35,594 bases of DNA, from positions 1 through 35,594 of the forward strand of contig JAUNBG010000036.1 of assembly GCA_030527205.1 (NCBI GenBank), written 5' to 3'. The translations under genes were made by a program, and so were the position numbers. The notes beneath the pieces were generated by a model, which saw only the letters and a program-made list of their open reading frames with translations, made no database searches and was not told where the DNA came from. Source of the stretch: Planctomycetia bacterium. Lineage in GTDB: Bacteria > Planctomycetota > Planctomycetia > Pirellulales > Thermoguttaceae. Below, piece after piece: positions 16,885 through 26,228 of this stretch; the first letter of the stretch is position 1, and the number at the start of each line of letters is the position of its first letter.

Positions 16885-18207
16885 TTAAAAAAGATCCATT
16901 TTCTCGATTTTGAAATCGCCAAACCCTTCGGCAGCAATAAAACCTCGATTTTTCGGAACATTTTTCCATAACTTGGAATCGTATTGAAAATCTTCGAGAT
17001 TACCGGACCAAGTTGCAACTTCTTGTCCATTGATTTCAACCCGAATTCGATTTTTTTCAACAAAACATTCAATGGATGCCGATTGATTTTTGTCAAAAAT
17101 TTTTTCAGAAAACGCTATTGTATTTTTGACAGATTCTTTTCCTTGAACTAAGGAAAAGCCGCTTTTCTCGATTTTTTCATTAGGAATCAATGGCTTTTGA
17201 TCATTCATTTTTAAGACGACAGGACGCTTATCAACAATCAAACCGATATAAAAGGGACTTTCTCCAGACAAACGCGTCAGTTTGATCGATAAGGAATAAG
17301 ATTCTGGCAGTTCGACCGGAAAGGCCAAACAAGCCCAACGAGTCGGCGGAACAATCAATTCTTGACCTTTTTTTTGCCAATAACCGTTTACAAAATGTTT
17401 TTGCGGAATAATTTGAGCGAGCAAATCAATCGCTTTCTTCGACGCCTTATTCGCCGCCTTATTCGCCGCTGACGATTCTTGAACAGAAGCTTGTTGAGTT
17501 GATGATTGTTGAACAGAAACTTGTTGAGCAGAAGCATTTGAATTTTCTGCAACCTTTTGAACCGAATCCGTCTTTTCATTTTTCGAGGCTTCGTTCTTGA
17601 CAGGTTTGTTCTTTGCAGGTTTATTCTGAGCAACCTGATCTTTGGGAGCGTTTGTTTCTGTTGGCAGCGTTTTTGAAGAATTTGTTTGCTTTGGAACGTT
17701 CGAGGTCAATTGATTGGGCGCTTTGACAGATTCAGTTTGACTCGTTTTGTCAAAAGCGGAAGAACTCGGTTGAACTCCGACAGGTTGATTGATATTATGT
17801 TCTGCCAAAGGAACATCAATTTTATTGGCTTTTTGAAAAAGAAGATATTGCGACGAATCCTTATTCAAAATCATTTTCAACGTTGAACCGCTGACCATAA
17901 TCGTTTCATTCGATCCTTTTTCCCAATTCCAGCCAGGCGATTCTGAATTCGACTTCATATAAACGTTATAACGCATACGAAGCGAATATTTTCCCTCAAT
18001 CGTTTGAAAGGTTCCTGATTCATCCGCAGCTTTCCAGGAAAACGTCTGATCGTCCTTAAAAGTCAACTCGGGAAAAGCATTTGACCATTTTTGCTGAGAT
18101 TCTGAATCAGAACCAACAAAACGCCATTGACCAACAATCATTTCATTATTTGAAGAACATCCGATTAAAAAGAGAAAAACAAACAAAAATAAATATAATC
18201 GTTTCAT
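16885..18207 (-). CDS. Lipoprotein with lipocalin-like N-domain and LamG/DUF1080-like C-domain
   Basis: Lipoprotein of 440 residues. The signal MKRLYLFLFVFLFLIGC ends in a lipobox (LIGC) with Cys17. Residues 20-115 (GQWRFVGSD, LTFKDDQTFSW, GKYSLRM) resemble a small beta-barrel of the lipocalin-like kind. Residues 130-265 are a Ser/Thr/Gln/Lys-Asn-rich linker with internal repeats (KNKPAKNKPVKNE, AANKAANKA, QQVSVQQSS). The C-terminal 170 residues (WACLAFPVELPESYSLSIKLTRL, FYIGLIVDKRPVVLKM, SIECFVEKNRIRVEINGQEV) look like a concanavalin-like jelly roll as in DUF1080 or LamG proteins, possibly sugar binding. The longest frame starts at 18240; ATG 18207 gives the proper lipoprotein signal. No enzyme motif is visible, so function is unknown. 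Confidence 0.7.
   Translation of the reverse strand: MKRLYLFLFVFLFLIGCSSNNEMIVGQWRFVGSDSESQQKWSNAFPELTFKDDQTFSWKAADESGTFQTIEGKYSLRMRYNVYMKSNSESPGWNWEKGSNETIMVSGSTLKMILNKDSSQYLLFQKANKIDVPLAEHNINQPVGVQPSSSAFDKTSQTESVKAPNQLTSNVPKQTNSSKTLPTETNAPKDQVAQNKPAKNKPVKNEASKNEKTDSVQKVAENSNASAQQVSVQQSSTQQASVQESSAANKAANKASKKAIDLLAQIIPQKHFVNGYWQKKGQELIVPPTRWACLAFPVELPESYSLSIKLTRLSGESPFYIGLIVDKRPVVLKMNDQKPLIPNEKIEKSGFSLVQGKESVKNTIAFSEKIFDKNQSASIECFVEKNRIRVEINGQEVATWSGNLEDFQYDSKLWKNVPKNRGFIAAEGFGDFKIEKMDLF
17444..17540 (-). repeat. Short tandem duplications in the lipoprotein linker
   Basis: A 12-bp unit GCCTTATTCGCC is present twice in tandem at 17444-17455 and 17456-17467, giving Ala-Ala-Asn-Lys repeats. 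A 30-bp unit starting GAACAGAA is present at 17481-17510 and, diverged, at 17511-17540. Both are multiples of three, so the frame is kept. They show that the linker grew by local duplication. Confidence 0.7.
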
Positions 18208-18805
18208 AGGGATCTCAATTCCGCAAAAAGATTCAAACATTATGCCCTTTTTATCGCTTTGCCCCTGCCCCTCTTTTCATAATAATTCAGGCTTGTTATT
18301 TAGAATTAATGATATTCAAGCCCGTTGAAAAGCCCGGATTTTTTATCTGTAACCCCGATAACGGCAAACTGATTTCAGATAACAATTGATTTCGGATAAC
18401 AAAGCGTTCGCTCATTCAGGTTTCGATAGAACTCTTATCAGCGATCGCATCAAAAACCAGAAATTGCATCAAAAGCCATAAAATGTCTCAACAATCAGAA
18501 GTTACTGCGAATCAATCAAACAAATTGATCGAAAAACGCCTCGAAACGCAAGCTCTTTGAGAGGATTGACTTTCTTCTGGACTCCTCTCAACGCTATTCC
18601 TAATCATTGTCCAGCTAAACGCCAGACAAAGACCCCCCCGCAAATTCTTCGATTTTCAACAGACTTGAACCGATTTTTCCTAATCGAAAATCAAGAACAA
18701 CTTCGACCTGCTCTATTTCCTCATTTTATCATAATCATTTTCGAAAACAATACAGACGTTCAAGCAAAAAAATCCGGCTTTATTCGATATATTTAACTCT
18801 TTCTG
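18208..18805. other. Intergenic region with repeat copies
   Basis: About 600 bases without a convincing gene, lying between the lipoprotein start and the rpoD stop. It holds an inverted copy of the dispersed repeat at 18314-18340, another diverged core at 18651-18670, a 17-bp tandem pair at 18370-18403 (TGATTTCAGATAACAAT and TGATTTCGGATAACAAA), and a C7 run at 18633-18639. A 79-codon frame at 18557-18796 has no ribosome binding site and contains the repeat, so I do not call it. Confidence 0.5.
18314..18340 (-). repeat. Dispersed intergenic repeat, copy 6
   Basis: On the minus strand it reads ATCCGGGCTTTTCAACGGGC followed by TTGAAT, matching 211-235 apart from a two-base insertion after CCGG. 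It is followed on the plus strand by GATAACGGCAAAC, comparable with the GGCAAAC box of copy 1 at 109-115. A second partial copy, GATTTTCAACAGACTTGAAC, lies at 18651-18670 in direct orientation. Confidence 0.65.
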
Positions 18806-20569
18806 TTATTCAGCAAATTCAAACTCGTATTTCTCCTGATTCAAGCCGGTCTGATCAAGGAACCCAAGCAAAGCTTTTGAGCGTCCCGGCATTTGCAATT
18901 TTTTAACCGCTTTGGCTTCAATTTGACGAACGCGTTCTCTTGTAACTTCAAAAATGCGCCCGACTTCTTCCAGCGTATACATATAACCATTTTCCAATCC
19001 ATAACGCAAACGAATTATTTCCCGTTCCCGAGGAGATAAGGTTTTGAGCAATTTATCGATTTCCTTGCGCAACATTTCATTGGACGCAAGTTTTTCCGGT
19101 CGTTCAAAATTTGTATCCGCAACAAGTTCGCCGAAATAATTGTCTTCATTTTCTCCGACTGGCAGTTCAAGACTGATTGGATTGGATCCCATTGCAAAAA
19201 TGCGACGAACTTCTTCAACGTCCAGGTCTGCCATTTCCGCAATTTGATTTAAACCTGGATAACGACCCGTCTCTTGAAAAACTCGCTTTCGTATGGAACG
19301 CAGTCGATTGAGCGCATCAATCATATGAATCGGAATGCGAATCGTTCGACCTTGCTCGGATATGGCGCGCGTGATCGCCTGGCGGATCCACCAAGTCGCG
19401 TAAGTCGAAAATTTGAATCCCCGACGATATTCAAATTTATCAACGGCTCTCATTAAACCTGTATTTCCTTCTTGAATAAGGTCAAGGAAACCCAATCCGC
19501 GATTGCGATAATTTTTGGCAATCGAAACGACCAGACGAAGATTTCCATGCGAAAGAGCTGATTTAGCTTTTTCGTATTCCGCTTGATATTTCTTCATGAT
19601 TGCAATTCGTTTGCGAAGTTTTTTCGGACTTTCCTGGGCAGCAATCATTAAATCTTTCATTTCCTGTTTCAGAGCATTTTTTCGATTCTCTCTCAAATAG
19701 GAAAATTGCGGCCCGCGCATTATGGCGATTATTTCTTCCATTCGATTGGATATCTGAATCATCTGATCCATCATTGCATGAATTCGACGATTTCGAAGAC
19801 TCAATTCTTCGATAAGAATGACCGCCTTTTGACGTCGATAAAAATTCCGCTTTTTAATCTCCGATTTTTCCGTGTCGGAATGAGATTTGCTTCGCATTTG
19901 TCGATAATCCTTTTTGCAGACTTCGAGCATTTTTTCGAGCGTTTTTAAATTATGCGGCATTCGTAAAAGAATCTCTTCTTGCGACAAAGCGTCGGTTATC
20001 ATTTTTTTGATGTTTCTTGTAAAAGAAATCTTATTCGAATGAACTTTGACCAGAATTTGAACGGCTGCATTGATTGCATAAGGAGCCCGAAGAACCGAAG
20101 CGCGAAAACGTTTGCGCGTTTTTTCGATTTGACGAGAACAACTGATTTCTTCCTCTTTTTTCAAAAGCGGAATCGAAGCAAGTTGAGACATATAAAGTCG
20201 AATCGGATCATTGCTCCATTTTTCTTCGTCGTTTTGAAACAACAGCGAAAAGGAACCGGTTTCATAAGAAGAAACGGTTTCCGTATTATAATCGGGATTA
20301 TCAAAGACTTCCGGTTTGATATGATTGGTCAAAACTTCTTCATCATCATCGGTTGAAGGAAAAGGCGGAAAATAATCAACTGGCGGTTCATCTTGAAGAA
20401 GTTCGATTCCTTCTTCGTCCAGCATAAGAAGCCAATCGGCCAAATTTGAATTTTCGATCGCTTCGTCATTGGGGAGAAGCTGAAGGATTTCTTGATAAGT
20501 TAGATGGCCCTGTTGTTTCCCTTTAAGATAAAGTTCCTGTAATTCAGCTTCAAAAGATTCCGTTTTCAT
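18806..20569 (-). CDS. rpoD: RNA polymerase primary sigma factor (sigma-70, RpoD)
   Basis: Primary sigma factor that directs RNA polymerase to housekeeping promoters. From the start used here it has 587 residues. Region 1.1 is visible ([16 protein letters not shown]...[10 protein letters not shown]), then an acidic linker, region 1.2 ([22 protein letters not shown]), a non-conserved segment, regions 2.1-2.4 ([38 protein letters not shown]), region 3 ([17 protein letters not shown]) and region 4 with the helix-turn-helix ([20 protein letters not shown]). The longest frame begins at TTG 20680, but region 1.1 normally starts near the N-terminus and ATG 20569 ([10 protein letters not shown]) has AAAGGAG 12 bases upstream, somewhat far; ATG 20596 is another option. 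It lies downstream of dnaG, the usual order of the macromolecular-synthesis operon, with rpsU absent. Confidence 0.95.
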   Translation of the reverse strand: MKTESFEAELQELYLKGKQQGHLTYQEILQLLPNDEAIENSNLADWLLMLDEEGIELLQDEPPVDYFPPFPSTDDDEEVLTNHIKPEVFDNPDYNTETVSSYETGSFSLLFQNDEEKWSNDPIRLYMSQLASIPLLKKEEEISCSRQIEKTRKRFRASVLRAPYAINAAVQILVKVHSNKISFTRNIKKMITDALSQEEILLRMPHNLKTLEKMLEVCKKDYRQMRSKSHSDTEKSEIKKRNFYRRQKAVILIEELSLRNRRIHAMMDQMIQISNRMEEIIAIMRGPQFSYLRENRKNALKQEMKDLMIAAQESPKKLRKRIAIMKKYQAEYEKAKSALSHGNLRLVVSIAKNYRNRGLGFLDLIQEGNTGLMRAVDKFEYRRGFKFSTYATWWIRQAITRAISEQGRTIRIPIHMIDALNRLRSIRKRVFQETGRYPGLNQIAEMADLDVEEVRRIFAMGSNPISLELPVGENEDNYFGELVADTNFERPEKLASNEMLRKEIDKLLKTLSPREREIIRLRYGLENGYMYTLEEVGRIFEVTRERVRQIEAKAVKKLQMPGRSKALLGFLDQTGLNQEKYEFEFAE

Positions 20570-20807
20570 AGCAATTGAATACTCCTTTTGCGTCATCCCT
20601 GACTGCAAATTTGGGTCAGAAAATCTCCGAATATCGAACGCAACGATATTGACGCTTTGTTCTTTATCAAAGATTTCCAAGGATATTCCGATTCGTTCGT
20701 TTCATTGAAAATTTTGCCTCATATAAAATCATCAATGAACAGAATCTCGTTCTCTCGTCAAAATATTCGTTGAATAGAATGCGAAAGACAACAATTCGTC
20801 AAACGAA

Positions 20808-22988
20808 TCAATTGTTTGGCCCGGATTCATCCTTAAATCCGGAAACGCCAAAACGATTTTTTTGTTTTTTTTGGAACAGATGTTGAAGTTCCAGAAGTTG
20901 TTTTAATTTTGTTTGATCATCAAGTTCCGTTTCTCGTAAAACATTGATTAATTTGGGTTCTTCCAACTCAATTTTCTGACGTTCAAATCCCCAATATAAC
21001 TCTTCGAGCAAACGATTCCGCATTTTTGAATCGTTTAATCGCTCTGTCAGTTTTTTTAGATTGGCCGAATCATCCAAATCGACCAAAAACTTTTTCATTT
21101 CCGCGTTCTCATATCGAAGAATAACATTTTCCAAACTCGGCATAATTTCCTTATTGAACATATCGCAGCCCAAAAGATAAAGCTGTTTCGTAACAGGCGA
21201 ACGAAAGAGCATCCAATCTATTTTTTCGATAAGTTGTTCAAATAAATCGGGCGAAGAAAACCATATTTCCAAAAAATCATGTTCCAATTGCGTCGGAAGC
21301 AAGTCGGAATTTTGCCATATAGTTTGGGAAAAAGCATCAAATTGTTTTTTCAGAAATTCGTTTGATTCCTCTTCATTTTCGGCAAGCGGATAAACCCAAT
21401 TTTGACGATCATTATTTGCCTCGGGATTATGATCCTTTTCTGAATGACCAATTTGTTCGTCTTGTCGAAATCGCGATGTCGATTTTTGAATTTGATTTCG
21501 TTGCAGCATCAATTGATTTCGAATCTCTTTTTCATTGATTCGAAATCGAATGGCCAAACGCTGAATCATTTTTTCAACTCGCAAACGAACAGGATCATTC
21601 AGATTATCCGTTTTTTCCGGAAAAAGAGCGATAATGGCCAAAAGATTATTTAATGCCTTTGAGCTTTCGACAATATCATTTTGAAGATCAATGTTTTCGG
21701 TCATCAAGCGAAACGCGTGCTCCAAAGCATCCAACGATTCATTTTCGATAAGATTTTCAAAGGCTTCTTTTCCATAATCCAACAAATATTCGCAAGGATC
21801 GTCTTCTTCGGGCAAGGTTAAAATCGAAAGATTGACCCCTTGGGCAACAAAAAGCCCCAGAACTTCTTGAGCTCGCTTTTTGCCTGCCTCATCGCCATCA
21901 AGAACAAGGATCATTTTATCGGCAAAACGTTTTAAAATTTTTATATGTTCCGTCCCGAGAGCTGTTCCAAGAACGGCAACGGCTTCTCCGATCCCATATT
22001 GATGCGTCATAATGCAATCGGTATAGCCTTCCATAATCAAAACGCGTTTCGTTTTTCGAATACTGTTTCGGGCAACATCCAAACCGTAAAGCATTTTTGA
22101 TTTCGTAAAGATCATTGTTTCCGGCGAATTGAGATATTTGGCGGGACTCTGATTAGTCGAATTCGGCAGAATTCTGCCGCCAAAAGCAACGGTTCGGTCC
22201 TGAGTATCGCGAATTGGAAAAATAACCCGACCATGAAAACGGTCATAATATTGCTGACATTCATAATTCGACAGTTTTTCTGTTAACGCGGCCCGAAAAT
22301 AATCTTGCCTGGACTTTTCTGAATGAGAGCGATTAACCAAAACTCCCGCTGCCTCTAAAATTAAGGCGCGATTTCGATCTTCTTGAATCAAATTCAAAAG
22401 CCAGGAAACGTCCTGGGGCGAATAACCTATTTTAAACTGACGAATCATTGCGTCGTTGATGCCGCGTTCTCGAATATAATTTCGCGCCGCTTCTGCTTCC
22501 GAACTGTTTAAAAAGATTTCATGATATTTCTGCGCCAACCAATCCATTGAACGATAAAGAAGGGATTTTGATATTTCAACCGCTTTAAATGCGTTTGAAT
22601 GAGTCGACTGATTGACCGCAGATTTATTTTCCGATCTTTCTTCCTGGAACTCTTTTTTGGGAAAAAATTTCTTTTTAAACTGCTGTTTGCTCGAACTCAA
22701 ACTTATGCCGGCCATATCAGCCAAAAGTTCTATTGCTTCCTTAAAGTTGACGCCTTCCATTTGCATGATAAATGAAAAAATGTCGCCGCCAATATTGCAA
22801 ACCCAACATTTATATGTCTGACGTTCTTGATTGACTTGAAGACTTGGCCGACTGTCATCATGCCAAGGACAGCGCCCGACATAATTCCGTCCCTGTCGAT
22901 GTAACGATACATAACGCGAAACCAGATCAACGATATCAATCGCGTCCCGTATCTGTTCCCTTTGATCATTTGAGGACGAACCTGACAA
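20808..22988 (-). CDS. dnaG: DNA primase DnaG
   Basis: Primase that makes RNA primers for lagging-strand replication, working with the replicative helicase. The N-terminal CHC2 zinc ribbon has Cys40, His43, Cys61 and Cys64 (CPWHDDSRPS, KCWVC). The catalytic core has FHGRVIFPIRD, VAFGGR, KYLNSPET and the Toprim segment (LIMEGYTDCIM, GTALGTEHI, ILVLDGDEAGKKRA). The C-terminal 250 residues are helical and poorly conserved, as expected for the helicase-interaction region, and the total of 726 is longer than E. coli DnaG (about 580). The start is TTG 22988, strongly supported by AAAGGAG with six bases of spacing and by the position of the zinc ribbon. It precedes rpoD with a gap of about 130-240 bases, depending on the rpoD start. 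Confidence 0.96.
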   Translation of the reverse strand: MSGSSSNDQREQIRDAIDIVDLVSRYVSLHRQGRNYVGRCPWHDDSRPSLQVNQERQTYKCWVCNIGGDIFSFIMQMEGVNFKEAIELLADMAGISLSSSKQQFKKKFFPKKEFQEERSENKSAVNQSTHSNAFKAVEISKSLLYRSMDWLAQKYHEIFLNSSEAEAARNYIRERGINDAMIRQFKIGYSPQDVSWLLNLIQEDRNRALILEAAGVLVNRSHSEKSRQDYFRAALTEKLSNYECQQYYDRFHGRVIFPIRDTQDRTVAFGGRILPNSTNQSPAKYLNSPETMIFTKSKMLYGLDVARNSIRKTKRVLIMEGYTDCIMTHQYGIGEAVAVLGTALGTEHIKILKRFADKMILVLDGDEAGKKRAQEVLGLFVAQGVNLSILTLPEEDDPCEYLLDYGKEAFENLIENESLDALEHAFRLMTENIDLQNDIVESSKALNNLLAIIALFPEKTDNLNDPVRLRVEKMIQRLAIRFRINEKEIRNQLMLQRNQIQKSTSRFRQDEQIGHSEKDHNPEANNDRQNWVYPLAENEEESNEFLKKQFDAFSQTIWQNSDLLPTQLEHDFLEIWFSSPDLFEQLIEKIDWMLFRSPVTKQLYLLGCDMFNKEIMPSLENVILRYENAEMKKFLVDLDDSANLKKLTERLNDSKMRNRLLEELYWGFERQKIELEEPKLINVLRETELDDQTKLKQLLELQHLFQKKQKNRFGVSGFKDESGPNN

Positions 22989-23590
22989 AATCAGCTCCTT
23001 TAATAGAAGATGAAAACTCCATTTTTCCTTTATTTGATTTCCGAAACTTTAGTTGTTGACCTTTATCTTTGATTATCGAACTGTCAACTTCGTTTGAATG
23101 TTAAGCGTTTTATGAAAAGTTTTGATCATTCATTAAAACAAAAAGAATCATAAATGCCGAATCGTTCTAAAGTTTTTAAGAAACAATAACGGAATCAAAT
23201 CAACGCGTCCTGCGTTGTTTATTAACAAAAACATAATTAACGATTATAGCAAAAAAATTAATTTTCTCGTTAATAGGGGGATTATAGATTTTTTCTGTTT
23301 TTCTGTCAATGCCAATTTTAACAAAATTGCATTATTCTTAAAAAAGCTTCTCGGAACAAAGAATTCTTTACAAAATTCGTAATTCCCAAAAAAGTTCACA
23401 AAGACCTTGAGAACTAGGAAATCGCCCTATTCCCCTCTTTTTTATCCCTAATATAATAAAAGAAAATGAAAGCCGTTGAGATCAATCTTATTGATCAATT
23501 ATATAATGGACATCTTTCTATTTCAACTTTTTCGATACAAAAATTCAAAACAACAAATATCCTTCATCAACAGAAGAAACAAGGCTTGAT
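22989..23590. other. Divergent intergenic region between dnaG and tyrS
   Basis: About 600 AT-rich bases with no gene. Apart from the dnaG ribosome binding site it contains two exact TATAAT boxes on the plus strand, at 23452-23457 and 23502-23507. TTGAGA at 23476-23481 precedes the second with a long 20-base spacer. These could be tyrS promoters, but AT-rich DNA produces such boxes by chance. No T-box-like leader was recognised. Confidence 0.4.
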
Positions 23591-24883
23591 ATGTCGAAAC
23601 CAGCAAATGTTATTGCCGATATGACCTGGCGAGGTCTTTTAAATCAGATAACCGATCAAAAAATCGAATCATTTCTCCTCGAAAAGCCGCGAACGTTATA
23701 TACCGGTTTCGATCCAACGGCCGATTCGCTTCATATTGGTCATTTAGTTGCCATTATGAATTTGCGACGTTTTCAAAAAGCGGGACATCGACCCATTGCT
23801 CTTCTCGGAGGAGCGACAGGAATGATTGGCGATCCCAGCGGCAAAAGCGAAGAACGCAAACTTTTAACTGTTGAAATGGTTCAGCATAATGTTGACGCTA
23901 TTCAAAAGCAAATGTCTCGTTTTATCGACTTTGATGAAAAAGAAAACGGCGCTCTTTTATTAAATAATTTGGATTGGGTTGGAAAATTTTCTTATCTCGA
24001 TTTTTTACGAGAAATCGGCAAACATTTTCCGGTCAATGTTATGCTCACGAAAGACTCGGTCAAATCGCGACTCGAACGAACTGATTCTGGATTAAGTTAT
24101 ACGGAATTCAGTTATATGCTGCTTCAATCTTACGATTTTGTTTATCTTCGTCGAAATTATCAATGCGAGCTTCAAGTTGGCGGAAGCGATCAATGGGGAA
24201 ATATAACCGCAGGCATTGATTTGGCGCGACGAATGGACGGAGTCGAATTATATGGACTGACAAGCAAACTTCTTTTGAAAAGCGACGGAACAAAAATGGG
24301 AAAATCGGAATCTGGCGCTGTTTGGCTTGATCCGGAACGAACCAGTCCTTATCAGTTTTATCAATATTGGATCAATGTCGATGATGCGGATATTGCCAAG
24401 GCGCTTCGCTTTTTTACTGATTTGGATGAAAACGATTGCAATGAACTTTTGATCGAACATCAAAACGATGCCGGACAACGACTGGCCCAACGACAAATTG
24501 CGCAAGAATTAACAAAACTCGTTCATGGCGAAACCGGTCTTCTGGTTGCTGAGAAAGCAACTCAAATTTTCTTCGGCGCGGAAATCAATGAACTCAATGA
24601 CGCTCAATTAAATTCTATTTTTGCCGATGTTCCAAGCAAGGAAATCAGTAAAAACGCTTTAACAGAAAACGAAGGACTTCCGATTATTGACGCTTTAATG
24701 CTTGCCGGTTTGGCAACGACCAAAAGCGATGCTCGACGAACCATTCAACAGGGCGGCGCTTATGTCAATAACAAACCGATCAATGATATTAATGCCAAAC
24801 TGACAACAGATAATCTTGTCAGCGAAACGATTATTGTTTTGCGAAGCGGGAAAAAACGTTACGCCTTATTGAAAACAGTTTGA
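23591..24883 (+). CDS. tyrS: Tyrosyl-tRNA synthetase
   Basis: Class I aminoacyl-tRNA synthetase that charges tRNA-Tyr in the cytoplasm. The Rossmann-fold signature HIGH is at 48-51 (DSLHIGHLVAIMN) and the KMSKS loop is KMGKS at 235-239 (SDGTKMGKSESGAVWLD). Tyrosine-binding surroundings are visible (YTGFDPTADS, SYMLLQSYDFV, CELQVGGSDQWGNI). The C-terminal 90 residues are an S4-like RNA-binding domain (IIDALMLAGLATTKSDARRTIQQGGAYVNN). Length 430 is typical. The ATG has a weak AAGG about 8-10 bases upstream. Its TGA is directly followed, without a gap, by the stop codon of the convergent membrane-protein gene. Confidence 0.97.
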   Translation: MSKPANVIADMTWRGLLNQITDQKIESFLLEKPRTLYTGFDPTADSLHIGHLVAIMNLRRFQKAGHRPIALLGGATGMIGDPSGKSEERKLLTVEMVQHNVDAIQKQMSRFIDFDEKENGALLLNNLDWVGKFSYLDFLREIGKHFPVNVMLTKDSVKSRLERTDSGLSYTEFSYMLLQSYDFVYLRRNYQCELQVGGSDQWGNITAGIDLARRMDGVELYGLTSKLLLKSDGTKMGKSESGAVWLDPERTSPYQFYQYWINVDDADIAKALRFFTDLDENDCNELLIEHQNDAGQRLAQRQIAQELTKLVHGETGLLVAEKATQIFFGAEINELNDAQLNSIFADVPSKEISKNALTENEGLPIIDALMLAGLATTKSDARRTIQQGGAYVNNKPINDINAKLTTDNLVSETIIVLRSGKKRYALLKTV

Positions 24884-26194
24884 TTATTTTTTTACTGAAT
24901 GCCTTTTAATCTGATCCGGCGCCGAAACTTTTCCGGCGTCGGCATAATCCAGAGGACAAGACGCAAAATAGCAAAGTTGAACTCCGTTATCCGACGAATT
25001 TGCCATTTCCTTTTTGTTGGTTGAATCGATGTTAAAATGAACCGCTGATTCTTTTTCTGAATGGAAAACGGGCAAAATTCGTTTGATTTCTAATCGAACT
25101 CCGTATGGGAATATTTGAATCAATTTAATTTCGCTATTCTCGTTTTCGATTTCCGCTTCAAAATGGGGGATATGCTCAAAAGGGGGGCAAAAAGAAAGAT
25201 GAACTGTTGTCGTTTCTTCATTTTCGATAAAAGGAACGAATATTGATCCTTCGATTTGATCTGAAACATTTGGAAGAATGGACCGACGCTGCCATTGGGT
25301 TAAATGACCTTCAATATCGTTTAAAATTTCAGAATCGGCAACAACATTCTTTTTTGCCGCAGATTCTGGATTTATTGAGTCGTCCTTATTTTCAACAAGC
25401 AACTTCTTTTTTACAGATTGATCGTTGTCAATAACAGAATTATTTTCAACTTGACTCGTTTTCAATGCGCAAGACGAATCTCGCAATGGATCGGAACAAT
25501 TATTTATATTTATTTGATTTTCTGATTGACCTTTATGATTTATATTGGGCGTTTTGCCTGAAAAACAAAATTCGGTCAACCCCGATTTTTGGAATTCGGA
25601 ATCGCAAACGGCAAAATCCGATGAAACAGATTTCAAATGCGAAAAACAAGCTCTTTTAATAATATTCTGCCGCCAATATCTTATTTTTGATTCAAGAATT
25701 GGTCTTTCAAACCTCCAAAAAAGAGAATGAGCGACAAGGATAATAAAATAAGCAAAAGAACAATAAATAGGAAATAGAGGCAAAACAAAGAAAATTCCTG
25801 TCAACCAAGCCGGAAAAGTTCTTAATAAATGTTTGTTGGTTGAAATAGATTCATCAAGCCAAAACGGATACTCGCAACAGACTGTCGAGATATAATAAAA
25901 AAATAGTCCGATATTAGTCCAAAAGCAAATAAAAACCGTTAGAAAAAAGAAGTTCAGAAAACCCAAATTGCTGTTTGGTATTTCAATCAAAAAGCGTTCC
26001 AAGATTAATATCAAAGAAAAAAACCAAAGAAGAACAAAAATCGTTCGATCAACTCCCTTAAACAGAAATTTAACAAAATCTATTTTTAAAGAAGCGCTTT
26101 TGTTACCGATTTTTGATTCTTCTTTCATTGGATTCTTGATTATATCGAAGCCGGTTGGACGCCAAGCTTCGCCTTTGCATAAATCGCCTGTCAT
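24884..26194 (-). CDS. Membrane protein of unknown function, downstream of metK
   Basis: I do not recognise this protein. It has 436 residues with about three to four hydrophobic helices in residues 40-160 (TIFVLLWFFSLILILERFL, FLNFFFLTVFICFWTNIGLFFYY, WLTGIFFVLPLFPIYCSFAYFIILVAHSL, each split by polar loops), so it is an inner-membrane protein. Residues 190-300 are a polar, Ser/Asn-rich linker. Residues 300-410 are a soluble beta-rich domain (SIFVPFIENEETTTVHLSFCPPFEH, HFEAEIENENSEIKLIQIFPYGVRLEI). It starts at ATG 26194, 34 bases after the metK stop, so the two may be co-transcribed. An AGGAA sits only two to three bases before the ATG; ATG 26128 is an alternative. Its stop codon abuts the tyrS stop. 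Confidence 0.6.
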   Translation of the reverse strand: MTGDLCKGEAWRPTGFDIIKNPMKEESKIGNKSASLKIDFVKFLFKGVDRTIFVLLWFFSLILILERFLIEIPNSNLGFLNFFFLTVFICFWTNIGLFFYYISTVCCEYPFWLDESISTNKHLLRTFPAWLTGIFFVLPLFPIYCSFAYFIILVAHSLFWRFERPILESKIRYWRQNIIKRACFSHLKSVSSDFAVCDSEFQKSGLTEFCFSGKTPNINHKGQSENQININNCSDPLRDSSCALKTSQVENNSVIDNDQSVKKKLLVENKDDSINPESAAKKNVVADSEILNDIEGHLTQWQRRSILPNVSDQIEGSIFVPFIENEETTTVHLSFCPPFEHIPHFEAEIENENSEIKLIQIFPYGVRLEIKRILPVFHSEKESAVHFNIDSTNKKEMANSSDNGVQLCYFASCPLDYADAGKVSAPDQIKRHSVKK

Positions 26195-26228
26195 TTCCTG
26201 GCTTGCGAAGAGAATGATTCCGGGACTT

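Noticed and set aside
18557..18796. 79-codon frame before rpoD (plus)
   Set aside because: Contains a copy of the intergenic repeat and a C7 run, with no ribosome binding site.
23400..23590. T-box leader before tyrS
   Set aside because: No T-box consensus sequence or antiterminator pairing was seen; only AT-rich promoter-like boxes.
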